In this document: piece after piece, positions 40,721 through 55,100 of the stretch
How the letters are laid out: the number at the start of each line of letters is the position of its first letter
How positions within the stretch are numbered: position 1 is the stretch's first letter
Source of the DNA: Petrolisthes cinctipes
Lineage: Eukaryota > Arthropoda > Malacostraca > Decapoda > Porcellanidae
Direction: 5' to 3'
Length of the DNA: 64,000 nt
Assembly: GCA_033782935.1 (NCBI GenBank)
Contig: JAWQEG010000077.1
Location: 1,674,501 to 1,738,500 of the forward strand
Program-made: the position numbers and the translations under genes
Notes under the pieces: model-generated
What the model was told of the DNA's origin: nothing
The model's input: the letters and a program-made list of their open reading frames with translations, nothing else
The model's database searches: none

Positions 40721-41367
40721 GGCATATACAGATCGCTTCTGGGACCCAAAAATATTGAATTTTCGGGTGTTTTGAGCCTGAATTTGAGATATAATCGGGT
40801 ACAGAGAATGCATACACATATTGACTTTGTGCACCTAATATATCAATTTTTAGCATGTTTTGGGCCTGTTTTTTAAAAACACTCTAACACAGAGTATGCA
40901 TGTACAGATCGCTTCTGGGACACAAAAATATCGATTTTTGGGTGTTTTGAGCCTGAATTTGAGATATAAACGGGTACAGAAGATGCATGCACATATCGAC
41001 TTTGGACACCTAAAATATCGATTTATAGCATGTTTAGAGCCTATATTTTAAAAACATTCTAGCACTGAGTAGGCATGTACAGATCGCTTTTGGAACACAA
41101 AAATATTGAATTTTCGGGTGTTTTGAGCCTGAATTTGATATGTAAACAGGTAATGAAGGTGAATGCACATATCGACTCTTTGCACCAAAAATATCGATTT
41201 TGAGCATGTTTTGGGTCTGTATTGTGTAAATACTCTAACACGGAGTAGGCATGTACAGATCGCTTCAGGCACACAAAAATATCGGATTTTGGGGTGTTTT
41301 GAGCCTTAATTTGAGATATAAACGGGTACAGAAGATGAATGCACATATCGACTTTGGGCACCCAAAA

Positions 41368-41515
41368 TGTCGATTTTTAGCATGTTTTGGGCCTGTATTT
41401 TGAAAATACTCTTAAAGGACCCAAAAATATCGAATTTTCGGGTGTTTTGAGCCTGAATTTGAGATATAAACCTGTACAGAATACGCATGCACATATCGAA
41501 AATGGGCACCTAAAA
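41368..41515 (+). repeat. 148-bp deleted monomer, copy 3
   Basis: Same deletion junction (near 41,412), 5,078 bp after copy 2, with matching flanks. The related but more diverged block at 44.2-44.5 kb has the corresponding monomer intact (actctaagactgagtagg), so the deletion arose in the lineage leading to the 28.8-42 kb complex. Confidence 0.93.
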
Positions 41516-42544
41516 TATCGATTTTTAGCATGTTTTGGGCTTAAATTTTAAAAGTACTCTAACACGGAGTAGGCATGCACAGATCGCTTCTGGGACCCTA
41601 AAATATCGAATTTTCGGGTGTTTTGAGCCTGAATTTGAGATATAAACGGGTACAGAAGATGCATGCACATATCGACTATGTGCAGCTAAAATATCGATTT
41701 TCAGCATATTTTGGGCATGTATTTTGAAAATACTCAAACACGGACTAGGCATATACAGATCGCTTCTGGGACACAAAAATATCGAATTTTCGGGTGTTTT
41801 GAGCCTAAATTTAAGATATAAACGGGTACAGAACATTCATGCACATATTGACTTTGGGCACCCAAAATATCGATTTTTAACATGTTCTGAGCCTCTATTT
41901 TAAAAACATTCTAGCACTGAGTAGTCATGTACAGATCGCTTCTGGGACCCAAAAATATTGAATTTTCGGGTGTTTTGAGCCTGAATTTGAGATATAACCG
42001 GGTACAGAGAATGCATACACATATTGACTTTGTGCACCTAAAATATCAATTTTTAGCATGTTTTGGGCCTGTATTTTAAAAACACTCAAACACAGAGTAT
42101 GCATGTACAGATCGCTTCTGGGATACAAAAATATCGAATTTTCGGAGTTTTGAGCCTGAATTTGAGATATAAATGGGTACAGATGATGCATGCACATATC
42201 GAATTTTTGAAACTAAAATATCGATTTTAAAGCATGTTTTGGGTCTGTATCTTAAAACTTTCTAGCAAGAAGTAGGCATGTACAGATTGCTTCTGGGACC
42301 AAAAAATATCGAATTTTCGAGTGTTTTGAACCTGAATTTGGGATATAGACGGTACAGAAGATGCATACACATATTGACTTTTTGCACCTAAAATATCGAC
42401 TTACAGCATGTTTTAGGCCTGTATTTTTAAAATACTCTAACACGGAGTAGGCATGTACAGATCGCTTTTGGGACCCAAAAATATCGAATATTCGGGTGTT
42501 TTGAGTCTGAATTTGAGATATAAACGGGTACAGAAGATGCATAC

Positions 42545-43260
42545 ACATATCGACTTAAAGCACCCAAATTATCGATTTTGAGCAAGTTTTGGGCCTGTAT
42601 TTTTAAAATACTCTAACACGGAGTAGGCATGTACAGATCACTTTTGGGACCCAAAAATATCGAATAATCGGGTGTTTTGAGCCTGAATTTGGGATATAAA
42701 CGGGTACAAAAGATGTATGCACATATCGACTTTGGACACCTAAAATATCGAATTTTAGCATGTTTTAAGCCTATATTTTGAAAACATTCTAGCACTGAGT
42801 AGATATGTACAGATCGCTTATGGGATCAAAAAATATCGAATTTTCGGATGTTTTAAGCCTGAATTTGGGATTTAAAAGGGTACAGAACATACATGCACAT
42901 ATCGACTTGGGACACATAAAATATCGAGTTTTAGCATGTTTTGACTCTATATTTTGAAAACATTCTAGCACTGAGTAGGCATGTACAGATCACTTTTTGG
43001 ACCCAAAAATATCGAATTTTCGGGTGTTTTGAGCCTGAATTTGATATGTAAACAGGTAATGAAGATGAATGCACATATCGACTCTTTGCAACTAAAATAT
43101 CGATTTTGAGCATGTTTTGGGTCTGTTTTGTGTAAATACTCTAACACGGATTAGGCATGTACAGATCGCTTCAGGCACACAAAAATATCGGATTTTTGGG
43201 TGTTTTGAGCCTGAATTTGAGATATAAACGGGTACAGAAGATGAATGCACATATCGACTT
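42545..43260 (+). repeat. Displaced copy of the 880-bp HOR monomers
   Basis: Four monomers in HOR order: the gagcaagtttt/cgaataatcggg unit, the cgaattttagcatg/gagtagatatg unit, the gttttgactctat/gatatgtaaacagg unit and the gtgtaaatac/atcggatttttggg unit. They are followed by gactttgggcac and aaatgtcg, as at the right edge of the 880-bp array (28.54 kb). It carries private changes such as gttttgtgtaaatac and cacggattagg near 43,130-43,152, so it is older than the tandem copies. The block appears to derive from the right end of the 5-mer array. Confidence 0.8.
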
Positions 43261-46200
43261 TGGGCACTCAAAATGTCGATTTTTAGCATGTTTTTTACCT
43301 GTAATTTGAAAATACTCTAAGACTGAGTAGGCATGTACAGATCGCTTAAGGGACCCAAAAATTTCGAATTTTCGGGTGTTTTGAGCCTGAATTTGAGATA
43401 TAAACGGGTACAGAAGATGCATGCACATATCGACTATGGGCAGCTAAAATATCGATTATGAGCATGTTTTGGGCATGTATTTTGAAAATACTCAAACACG
43501 GAGTAGGCATATACAGATCGCTTCTGGGACCCAAAAACATCGAATTTTCGGGTGTTTTGAGCCTAAATTTGAGATATAAACGGGTACAGAACATGCATGC
43601 ACATATTGACTTTGGGCACCCAAAATATCGATTTTTAACATGTTCTGAGCCTCTATTTTAAAAACATTCTAGCACTGAGTAGGCATATACAGATCGCTTC
43701 TGGGACCCAAAAATATTGAATTTTCGGGTGTTTTGAGCCTGAATTTGAGATATAACCGGGTACAGAGAATGCATACACATATTGACTTTGTGCACCTAAA
43801 ATATCAAATTTTAGCATGTTTTGGGCTTGTATTTTAAAAACACTCTAACACAGAGTATGCATGTACAGATCGCTTCTGGGACACAAAAATATCGATTTTT
43901 GGGTGTTTTGAGCCTGAATTTGAGATATAAACGGGTACAGAAGATTCATGCACATATCGACTTTGGACACCTAAAATATCGATTTATAGCATGTTTAGAG
44001 CCTATATTTTAAAAACATTCTAGCACTGAGTAGGCATGTACAGATCGCTTTTGGAACACAAAAATATTGAATTTTCGGGTGTTTTGAGCCTGAATTTGAT
44101 ATGTAAACAGGTAATGAAGGTGAATGCACATATCGACTCTTTGCTCCAAAAATATCGATTTTGAGCATGTTTTGGGTCTGTATTGTGTAAATACTCTAAC
44201 ACGGAGTAGGCATGTACAGATCGCTTCAGGCACACAAAAATTTCGGATTTTTGGGTGTTTTGAGCCTGAATTTGAGATATAAACGGGTATACAAGATGAA
44301 TGCACATATCGACTTTGGGCACCCAAAATGTCGATTTTTAGCATGTTTTGGGCCTGTATTTTGAAAATACTCTAAGACTGAGTAGGCATGTACAGATCGC
44401 TTAAGGGACCCAAAAATATCGAATTTTCTGGTGTTTTGAGCCTGAATTTGAGATATAAACGGGTACAGAATACGCATGCACATATCGAAAATGGGCACCT
44501 AAAATATCGATTTTTAGCATGTTTTGGGCTTGAATTTTAAAAGTACTCTAACACGGAGTAGGCATGCACAGATCGCTTCTGGGACCCACAAATTTCGAAT
44601 TTTCGGGTGTTTTGAGCCTGAATTTGAGATATAAACGGGTACAAAAGATGCATGCACATATCGACTATGGGCAGCTAAAATATCGATTTTCAGCATGTTT
44701 TGGGCATGTATTTTGAAAATACTCAAACACGGAGTAGGCATATACAGATTGCTTCTGGGACCCAAAAATATCGTATTTTCGGGTGTTTTAAGCCTAAATT
44801 TGAGATATAAACGGGTACAGAAGATGCATGCACATATTGACTTAAAGCACCCAAAATATCGATTTTGAGCATGTTCTGAGCCACTATTTTAAAAATATTC
44901 TAGCACTGAGTAGGCATGTACAGATCGCTTCTGGGACCCAAAAATATCGAATTTTAGGAGTTTTGAGCCTGAATTTGAGATATAAACGGGTACAGAAGAT
45001 GCATGCACATATCGAATTTTTGAACCTAAAATATCGATTTTAAAGCATGTTTTGGGTCTGTATCTTAAAACTTACTAGCAAGAAGTAGGCATATATATAT
45101 TGCTTCTGGGACCCAAAAATATCGAATTTTCGAGTGTTTTGAACCTGAATTTGGGATATAGACGGGTACAGAAGATGCATACACATATTGACTTTGGGCA
45201 GCTAAAATATCGATTTACAGCATGTTTTAGGCCTGTATATTGAAAATACTCTAACACGGAGTAGGCATGTACAGATCGCTTTTGGGACCCAAAAATATCG
45301 AATATTCGGGTGTTTTGAGTCTGAATTTGAGATATAAACGGGTACAGAAGATGCATGCACATATTGACTTAAAGCACCCAAAATATCGATTTTGAGCATG
45401 TTTTGGGCCTGTATTTTTAAAATACTCTAACACGGAGTAGACACGTACAGATCGCTTTTGGGACACAAAAATATCGAATTTTTGGGTGTTTTGGGCCTGA
45501 ATTTGAGATATAAACGGGTACAGAAGATGCATGCACATATCGACTTCGGGCACCTAAAATATCGATTTTTAGCTTGTTCTGAGCCTCTATTTTGAAAACA
45601 TTCTAGCACTGAGTAGGTATGTACAGATCCCTTCTGGGACCCAAAAATATTGAATTTTCGGGTGTTTTGAGCCTGAATTTGAGATATAACCGGGTACAGA
45701 GAATGCATACACATATTGACTTTGTGCACCTAAAATATCAATTTTCAGCATGTTTTGGGCCTGTATTTTAAAAACACTCTAAAACGGAGTATGCAGGTAC
45801 AGATCGCTTCTGGGACACAAAAATATCGAATTTTTGGGTGTTTTGAGTCTGAATTTGAGATAAAAACGGGTACAGAAGATGCATACACATATTGACTTTG
45901 GGCAGCTAAAATATCGATTTACAGCATGTTTTGTGCCTGTATTTTAAAAACACTCTACCACGGAGTATGCACGTACAGATCGCTTCTGGGAACCAAAAAT
46001 ATCGAATTTTCGGGTGTTTTGAGCCTGAATTTGAGATAAAAACGGGTACAGAAGATGCATGCACATATCGACTTTGGGCACCTAAAATATCGATTTTTAG
46101 TATGTTTTGGGACTGTATTTCAAAAATACTCTAACACGGAGTAGACATGTGCAGATCGCTTCTGGGACCCAAATAAATCGAATTTTCGGGTGTTTTGAGC

Positions 46201-47559
46201 CTGAATTTGAGATATGAACGGGTACAGAAGATGCATGCACATATCGACTTTGGGCACCTAAAATATCGATTTTAAGCATGTTTTGGACCTGTATTTTGAA
46301 ATTACTCTAACACGGTGTAGACATGTACAGATCGCTTCTGGGACACAAAAATATCGATTTTTTGGGTGTTTTGAGCCTGAATTTGAGATATAAACGGGTA
46401 CAGAAGATGCATGCACATATTGACATTGGGCACCTAAAATATAGATTTTCAGCATGTTTTGGGCCTGTATTTTGAAAATACTTTAACACGGAGTAGGCAT
46501 GTACAGATCTCTTCTGGGACCCAAAAATATCGAATTTTTGGGTGTTTTGAGCCTGAATTTGAAATATAAACGGATACAGAAGATGCATGCACATATAGAC
46601 TTTGGGCACCTAAAATTTCGATTTTGAGCATGTTTTGGGCCTGTTTTTGAAAATACTCTAACACGAAGTAGACATGTACAGATCGCTTCTGGGACACACA
46701 AATATCGATTTTTTTGGGTGTTTTGAGCCTGAATTTGAGATATAAACGGGTACAGAAGATGCATGCACATATCGACTTTGGACACCTAAAATATCGATTG
46801 ATAGCATGTTTTAAGCCTGTATTTTAAAAACATTCTACAACTGAGAAGGCATGTGCAGATTGCTTAAGGGACCCAAAAATATCGAATTTTTGGAGTTTTG
46901 AACCTGAATTTGAGATATAAACGGGTACAGAAGATGCATGCACATATCGACTTTTTGCACTTAAAATATCGATTTTGAGCATGTTTGGGGTCTGTATCTT
47001 GAAAACATTCTAGCAAGGAGTAGGCATGTACAGATCGCTTCTGGGACCCAAAAATATAGAATATTCTGGTGTTATGAACCAGAATTTGGGATATAGACGG
47101 GTACAGAAGATGCATACACATATTGACTTTGGGCACATAAAATATAGATTTTCAGCATGTTTTGGGCCTATATTTTAAAAACACTCTAACACGGAGTATG
47201 CACGTACAGATCGCTTCTGGGACCCAAAAACATTGAATTTTCGTATGTTTTGAGCCTGAATTTGAGATATAAACGGGTACAGAAGATGCATGCACATATC
47301 GACTTTGGGCACCTAAAATATTGATTTGGAGCATCTTCTGGGCCTGTATTTTGAAAATACTCAAACACGGTGTAGACATGTACAGATTGCTTCTGGGACA
47401 CAAAAATATCGATTTTTGGGTGTTTTGAGCCTGAATTTGAGATATAAACGGGTACAGAAGATGCATGCACATATCGACTTTGGCACCCAAAATATCGATT
47501 ATTAGTATGTTTTTGGCGTATAATTTGAAAATATTATAGCACTGAGTAGGCATGTACAG

Positions 47560-48880
47560 ATCGCTTCGGGGACCCAAAAATATCGAATTTTCGGGTGTTT
47601 TGAGCCAGAATTTGGGATATAACCGGTTACATAGGATGAATGCACATATCGACTTTTTGCACCTATAATATCGATTTTGAGCATGTTTTGGGTCTGTATC
47701 TTGAAAACATTCTAGCAAGGAGTAGGCATGTACAGATCGCTTCTGGGACCCAAAAATATCGAATTTTTGGGTGTTTTAAACCAGAATCTATGATATAGAC
47801 GGGTACAGAAGATGCATAGACATATTGACTTTGGGCACCTAAAATATAGATTTTCAGCATGTTTTGGGACTGTATTTTGAAAATACTTTAACACGGAGTA
47901 GGCATGTACAGATCAATTCTGGGACCCAAAAATATCGAATTTTCGAGTGTTTTGAGCCTGAATTTGAGATATAAACGGGTACAGAAGATGCATGCACATA
48001 TCGACTTTGGAAACCTAAAATATCGATTTTAAACATGTTTTGGGCCTGTATTTTGAAAATACTCTAACACGGTGTAGACATGTACAGATCGCTTCTAGGA
48101 CACAAAAATATCGATTTTTTGGGTGTTTTGAGCCTGAATTTGTGATATAAACGGGTACAGAAGATACATGCACATATCGACTTTGGCACCCAAAATATCG
48201 ATTTTTAGTATGTTTTGGGCGTATAATTTGAAAATATTCTAGCACTGAGTAGGCATGTACAGATCGCTTCTATGACCCAAAAATATCGAATTTTCTGGTG
48301 TTATGAACCAGAATTAGGGTTATAAACGGGTACAGAAAATGCATGCAAATATCGACTTTTTGCACTTAAAATATCGATTTTGAGCATGTTTTGGGTCTGT
48401 ATCTTGAAAATACTCAAACACGGTGTAGACATGTTCAGATCGCTTCTGGGACCCAAAAATATCGAATTTTCGGGGGTTTTGTGCCAGAATTTGGGATATA
48501 ACCGGGTACAGAGGATGTATGCACATATCGACTTTGGGCACCTAAAATATCGATTTTGAGCATGTTTTGGGTCTGTATCTTGAAAACATTCCAGCAAGGT
48601 GTATGCATGTACAGATCGGTTCTGGGACCCAAAAATATCGAATTTTAAGGTGTTTTGAACCAGAATCTATGATATAGACGGGTACCGAAGATGCATAGAC
48701 ATATTGACTTTGGGCACGTAAAATATAGATTTTCAGCATGTTTTGGGCCTGTATTTTGAAAATACTTTAACACGGAGTAGGCATGTACAGATCGCTTCTG
48801 GGACCCAAAAATATCGAATTTTTGAGTGTTTTGGGCCTGAATTTGAGATATAAACGGGTACAGAAGATGCATGCACATAT
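47560..48880 (+). repeat. Local 5-mer duplication, offset 879 bp
   Basis: About 47,560-48,000 reappears at about 48,439-48,880. Shared features are gccagaatttgggatataacc, the ttttgagcatgttttgggtctgtatcttg unit, ccagaatctatgatatagacggg (47,783 and 48,662), gcatagacatattgac and atagattttcagcatg. Scattered differences show it is not very recent. A further relative lies near 49.07 kb. Confidence 0.75.
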
Positions 48881-50098
48881 CGACTTTGGACACCAAAAAT
48901 ATCGATTTTTAGCATGTTTTGAGCCTATATTTTGAAAACATTCTAGCACTGAGTATGCATGTACAGATCGATTAAGGGACCCAAAAATATGGAATTTTCC
49001 AGTGTTCTGAGCCTGAATTTGAGATATAAACGGGTACAGAAGATACATGCACATATCGACTTTTTGCACCTAAAATATCGACTTTGAGCATGTTTTGGGT
49101 CTGTATCTTGAAAACATTCTAGCATGGAGTAGGCATGTACTGATCGCTTCTGGGACCCAAAAATACCGAATTTTCTGGTGTTTTGAACCTGAATTTGGGA
49201 TATACACGGGTACAAAAGATGCATACACATATTGACTTTGGGCACCTAAAATATAGATTTTCAGCATGTTTTGAGCCTGTATTTTGAAAATACTTTAACA
49301 CGGAGTAGGCATGTACAGATCGCTTCTGGGACCCAAAAATGTCGAATTTTTGGGTGTTTTAAACCTGAATTTAGGATATAGACGGGTACAGAAGATGCAT
49401 ACACATATTGACTTTGGGCACATAAAATATCGATTTTTAGCATGTTTTGGGCCTGTATTTTAAAATATACTCTATCACGGAGTATGCACGTACAGATCGC
49501 TTCTGGGACCCAAAAATATTAAATTTTAGGGTGTTTTGAGCCTGAATTTGAGATATAAACGAGTACAGAAGATGCATGCACATATCGACTTTGGGCACCT
49601 AAAATATCGATTTTTAGTATGTTTTGGGCCTGTATTTTAAAATATACTCTAACACGGAGTAGACATGTACAGATCGCTTTTGGGACCCAAAAATATCGAA
49701 TTATCGGGTGTTTTGAGCCTGAATTTGAGATATAAACGGGTACAGAAGATGCATGCACATATCGACTTTTTGCACTTAAAATATCGATTTTGAGCATGTT
49801 TTGGGTCTGTATCTTGAAAATACTCAAACACGGTGTAGACATGTACAGATCGCTTCTGGGACACAAAAATATCGATTTTTTGGGTGTTTTGAGCCTGAAT
49901 TTGAGATATAAACGGGTACAGAAGATGCATGCACATATCGACTTTGGCACCCAAAATATCGATTTTTAGTATGTTTTGGGCGTATAATTTGAAAATATTC
50001 TAGCACTGAGTAGGCATATACAAATCGCTTCTGGGACCCAAAAATATCGAATTTTCGGGGGTTTTGAGCCAGAATTTGGGATATAACCGTTTTCGGAC

Positions 50099-51474
50099 AA
50101 TGCATGCACCTATCGACTTTTTGCACCTAAAATATCGATTTTGGGCATGTTTTGGGTCTGTATCTTGAAAACATTCTAGCAAAGAGTATGCACGTACAGA
50201 TCGCTTCTGGGACCCAAAAATATCGAATTTTTGGGTGTTTTGAACCTGAATTTAGGATACAGACGGGTACAGAAGATGCATACACATATTGACTTTGGGC
50301 ACCTAAAATATAGATTTTCAGCATGTTTTGGGCCTGTATTATGAAAATACTTTAACACGGAGTAGGCATGTACAGATCGCTTCTGGGACCCCAAAATATC
50401 GAATTTTCGGGTGTTTTGAGCCTGAATTTGAGATATAAACGGATACAGAAGATGCATTCACATATCCACTTTGGGCACCTAAAATATCGATTTTGAGCAT
50501 GTTTTGGGCCTGTATTTTGAAAATATTCTATCACGGAGTAGGCATGTACAGATCGCTTCTGGGACACAAAAAGATCAATTTTTTGGGTGTTTTGAGCCTG
50601 AATTTGAGATATAAACGGGTACAGAAGATACATGCACATATTGACTTTGGAAACCTAAAATATCGATTTATAGCATGTTTTAATCCTGTATTTTAAAAAC
50701 ATTCTAGCACTGAGTAGGCATGTGCAGATTACTTAAGGGACCCAAAAATATCGAATGTTCGGAGTTTTGAGCCTGAATTTGAGATATAAACGGGTACAGA
50801 AGATGCATGCACAAATAGACTTTTTGCACTTAAAATATTGATTTTGAGCATGTTTTGGGTCTGTATCTAGAAAACATTCTAGCAAGGAGTAGGCATGTAC
50901 AGATCGCTTCTGGGACCCAAAAATATCGAATTTTCTGGTGTTTTGAACCTGAATTAGAGATATACACGGGTACAGAATATGCATACACATATTGACTTTG
51001 GGCACATAAAATATCGATTTTCAGCATGTTTTGGGCCTGTATTTTGAAAACATTCTAGCACTGAGTATGCATATACAGATCGCTTAAGGGACCCAAAAAT
51101 ATGGAATTTTCGAGTGTTTTGAGCCTGAATTTGAGATGTAAACGGGTACAGAAGATGCATGCACATATCGAGTTTGGACACCTAAAATATCGATTTTTAG
51201 CATGTTTTGAGCCTATATTCTGAAAACATTCTAGCACTGAGTATGCATATACAGATCGCTTAAGGGACCCAAAAATATGGAATTTTCGAGTGTTTTGAGC
51301 CTAAATTTGAGATATAAACGGGTACAGAAGATGTATGCACATATCGACTCTTTGCACCTAAAATATCGATTTTGATCATGTTTTGGGTCTGTATCTTGAA
51401 AAAATTCTAGCAAGGAGTAGGCATATACAGATCGATTCTGGGACCCCAAAATATCGAATTTTCTGGTGTTTTGA
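50099..51474 (+). repeat. Long-range duplicated block, right copy
   Basis: Partner of 4,265-5,640 at offset 45,834 bp, with monomers in the same order and the same private variants. Beyond 51,474 this copy turns into the ttttagatataaacggg and cggtttttagcatg units that lead toward the 14-mer zone, whereas the left copy continues as gggatataggcgg. Confidence 0.85.
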
Positions 51475-52104
51475 GCCTGAATTTTAGATATAAACGGGTA
51501 CAGAAGATGCATGCACATATCGACTTTGGACACCTAAAATATCGGTTTTTAGCATGTTTTGTGCCTATATTTTAAAAACATTCTATCACTGAGTATGCAT
51601 GTACAGATCGCTTCGGAGACCCAAAAATATTGAATTTTTGGGTGTTTTGAGCCAGAATTTGTGATATAAACGGGAACAGAACATGCATGCACATATCGAC
51701 TTTTGCAGCCAAAATATCGATTTTTAGTATGTTTTGGGCCAATATTTTGAAAATATTCTAGCACTGAGTAGGCATGTACAGATCGCTCCTGGGATTAAAA
51801 AATATTGAATTTTCGGGTGTTTTGAGCCTGAATTTGAGATATAAACGGGTACTGAAGATGCATGCACATATCGACTTTGGGCACCTAAAATATCGATTAT
51901 CAGCATGTTTTGGGGATATATTTTGAAAATATTCTAGCACTGAGAAGGCATGTACAGATCGCTTTTGGGACCCAAAAATATCTAATTTTCGGGTGTTTTG
52001 AGCCTGAATTTGGGATATAACCGTGTACAGAGGATGCATGCACATATCGACTTTTTGCACCTAAAATATCGATTTTGATCTTGTTTTGGTTCTGTATCTT
52101 GAAA

Positions 52105-55100
52105 AAATTCTAGCAAGGAGTAGTCATGTACAGATCGCTCCTGGGACCCAAAAATATCGAATTTTCGGGTGTTTTGAACCTGAATTTGGGATATAGACGG
52201 ATACAGAAGATGCATACACATATCGACTTTTGGCACCTAAAATATCGATTTTGAGCATGTTTTGGGCCTGTATTTTGAAAATACTCTGACACGGAGTAGG
52301 CATGTACAGATCGCTTCTGGGACCCCAAAATATCGAATTTTCGGGTGTTTTGAGCCTGAATTTGAGATATAAACGGGTACAGAAGATGCATGCACATATT
52401 GACTTTTTGCACCTAAAATATCGATTTTGTGCATGTTTTGGGTCTGTATCTTGAAAACTTTCTAGCAAGAAGTAGGCATGTACAGATCGCTTCTGGGACA
52501 CAAAAATATCGAATTTTCGAATGTATTGAACCTGAATTTGGGATATAGACGGGTACCGAAGATGCATACACATATTGACTTTGGGCACCCCAAATATCGA
52601 TTTTGAGCATGTTTTGGGCACGTATTTTTAAAACACTCTAACATGGAATAGGCATGTACAGATTGCTTCTGGGACACAAAAATATCAAATTTTCGGGTGT
52701 TTTGAGCCTGAATTTGAGATATAAACGGGTACAGAAGATGAATACACATATTGACTTTGGGCACCTAAAATATAGTTTTTTAGCATGTTTTGGGCCTGCA
52801 TTTTGAAAATACTTAACACGGAGTAGGCATGTACAGATCGCTTCTGGGAGCCAAAAATATCGAATTTTCGGGTGTTTTGAGCCTGAATTTGAGATATAAA
52901 CGGGTACAGAAGATTCATGCACATATCGACTTTTGCAGCCAAAATATCGATTTTTAGTATGTTTTGGGCCTATATTTTTAAAATATATTCTAGCACTGAG
53001 TAGGCATGTACAGATCGCTCCTGGGATTCAAAAATATTGAATTTTCGGGTGTTTTGAGCCTGAATTTGAGATATAAACGGGTGCTGAAGATGCATGCTTA
53101 TATCGACTTTGGGCACCTAAAATATCGATTTTCAGCATGTTTTGGGGATATATTTTGAAAATATTCTAGCACTGAGAAGGCATGTACAGATCGCTTAAGG
53201 GACCCAAAAATATGGAATTTTCGAGTGTTTTGAGCCTGAATTTGAGATATAACGGGTACAGAAGATGTATGCACATATCGACACTTTGCACCTAAAATAT
53301 CGATTTTGATCATGTTTTGGGTCTGTAAATTGAAAAAATTCTAGCAAGGAGTAGGCATATACAGATCGCTTCTGGGACCCCAAAATATCGAATTTTCTGG
53401 TGTTTTGAACCTGAATTTGGGATATAGGCGGATACAGAAGATGCATGCACATATCGACATTGGGCTCCTAAAATATCGATTTTGAGCATGTTTTGGGCCT
53501 GTATTTTGAAAATACTCTAACACGGAGTAGGCATGTACAGATCGCTTCTGAGACCCAAAAATATTGAATTTTTGGGTGTTTTGAGCCTGAATTTGAGATA
53601 TAAACGGGTACAGAAGATGCATGCACATATCGACTTTTGCAGCCAAAATATCGATTTTTAGTATGTTTTGGGCCTATATTTTGAAAATATTCTAGCACTG
53701 TGTAGGCATGTACAGATCGCTCCTGGGATTAAAAAATATTGAATTTTCGGGTGTTTTGAGCCTGAATTTGAGATATAAACGGGTACTGAAGATGCATGCA
53801 CATATCGACTTTGGGAACCTAAAATATCGATTATCAGCATGTTTTGGGGATATATTTTGAAAATATTCTAGCACTGAAAAGGCATGTACAGATCGCATTT
53901 GGGACCCAAAAATATCGAATTTTCGGGTGTTTTGAGCCTGAATTTGGGATATAACCGTGTACAGAGGATGCATGCACATATCGACTTTTTGCACCTAAAA
54001 TATCGATTTTGATCTTGTTTTGGTTCTGTATCTTGAAAAAATTCTAGCAAGGAGTAGTCATGTACAGATCGCTCCTGGGATCCAAAAATATCGAATTTTC
54101 GGGTGTTTTGAACCTGAATTTGGGATATAGACGGATACAGAAGATGCATACACATATCGACTTTTGGCACCTAAAATATCGATTTTGAGCATGTTTTGGG
54201 CCTGTATCTTGAAAATACTCTAACACGGAGTAGGCATGTACAGATCGCTTCGGAGACCCAAAAATATTGAATTTTTGGGTGTTTTGAGCCTGAATTTGAG
54301 ATATAAACGGGTACAGAAGATGCATGCACATATTGACTTTTTGCACTTAAAATATCGATTTTGTGCATGTTTTGGGCCTATATTTTGAAAATATTCTAGC
54401 ACTGTGTAGGCATGTACAGATCGCTCCTGGGATTAAAAAATATTGAATTTTCGGGTGTTTTGAGCCTGAATTTGAGATATAAACGGGTACTGAAGATGCA
54501 TGCACATATCGTCTTTGGGCACCTAAAATATCGATTATCAGCATGTTTTGGGGATATATTTTGAAAAAATTCTAGCAAGGAGTAGTCATGTACAGATCGC
54601 TCCTGGAACCCAAAAATATCGAATTTTCGGGTGTTTTGAACCTGAATTTGGGATATAGACGGATACAGAAGATGCATACACATATCGACTTTTGGCACCT
54701 AAAATATCGATTTTGAGCATGTTTTGTGCCTGTATTTTGAAAATACTCTAACACGGAGTAGGCATGTACAGATCGCTTCTGGGACCCAAAAATATCGAAT
54801 TTTCGGGTGTTTTGAGCCTGAATTTGAGATATAAACGGGTACAGAAGATGCATGCACATATTGACTTTTTGCACCTGAAATATCGATTTTGTGCATGTTT
54901 TGGGTCTGTATCTTGAAAACTTTCTAGCAAGAAGTAGGCATGTACAGATCGCTTCTGGGACACAAAAATATCGAATTTTCGAATGTATTGAACCTGAATT
55001 TGGGATATAGACGGGTACCGAAGAGGCATACACATATTGACTTTGGGCACCCCAAATATCGATTTTGAGCATGTTTTGGGCACGTATTTTTAAAACACTC

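Larger units (their letters stand above)
28560..42175 (+). repeat. Nested HOR complex, three large copies
   Basis: Copy 1 is about 28,850-32,695 and copy 2 about 32,695-36,570, at a constant offset of 3,846 bp. Copy 3 is about 37,597-41,650, at offset 4,902 bp to copy 2, rising to 5,078 bp beyond about 40.6 kb because it holds one extra 176-bp monomer. About 1,030 bp lie between copies 2 and 3: its left part (36.57-37.09 kb) recurs after copy 3 at 41.65-42.17 kb, and its right part resembles 28.39-28.85 kb (offset 8,748). Each copy contains a 1,058-bp 6-mer duplication and one 148-bp deleted monomer. Differences between copies are sparse. Confidence 0.88.
42175..52100 (+). repeat. Heterogeneous monomer zone, right
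   Basis: About 56 monomers without a sustained HOR. Short repeats and displaced copies stand out. The 42.19-42.54 kb segment (gattttaaagcatg, ttctagcaagaag) reappears at 45.01-45.36 kb. The 43.35-44.2 kb segment is a diverged relative of 40.4-41.3 kb (offset 2,961). Single-base length variants are common: gactttggcaccc at 47,480, 48,183 and 49,943, and ttaaaatatactc at 49,463 and 49,640. No non-satellite sequence is seen. Confidence 0.8.

Noticed and set aside
42175..52100. Possible transposon or unique insertion in the diverged zones (also checked 1-12.7 kb)
   Set aside because: Reading monomer landmarks continuously shows no gap longer than a small indel: no long terminal repeats, target-site duplications or non-satellite stretch.
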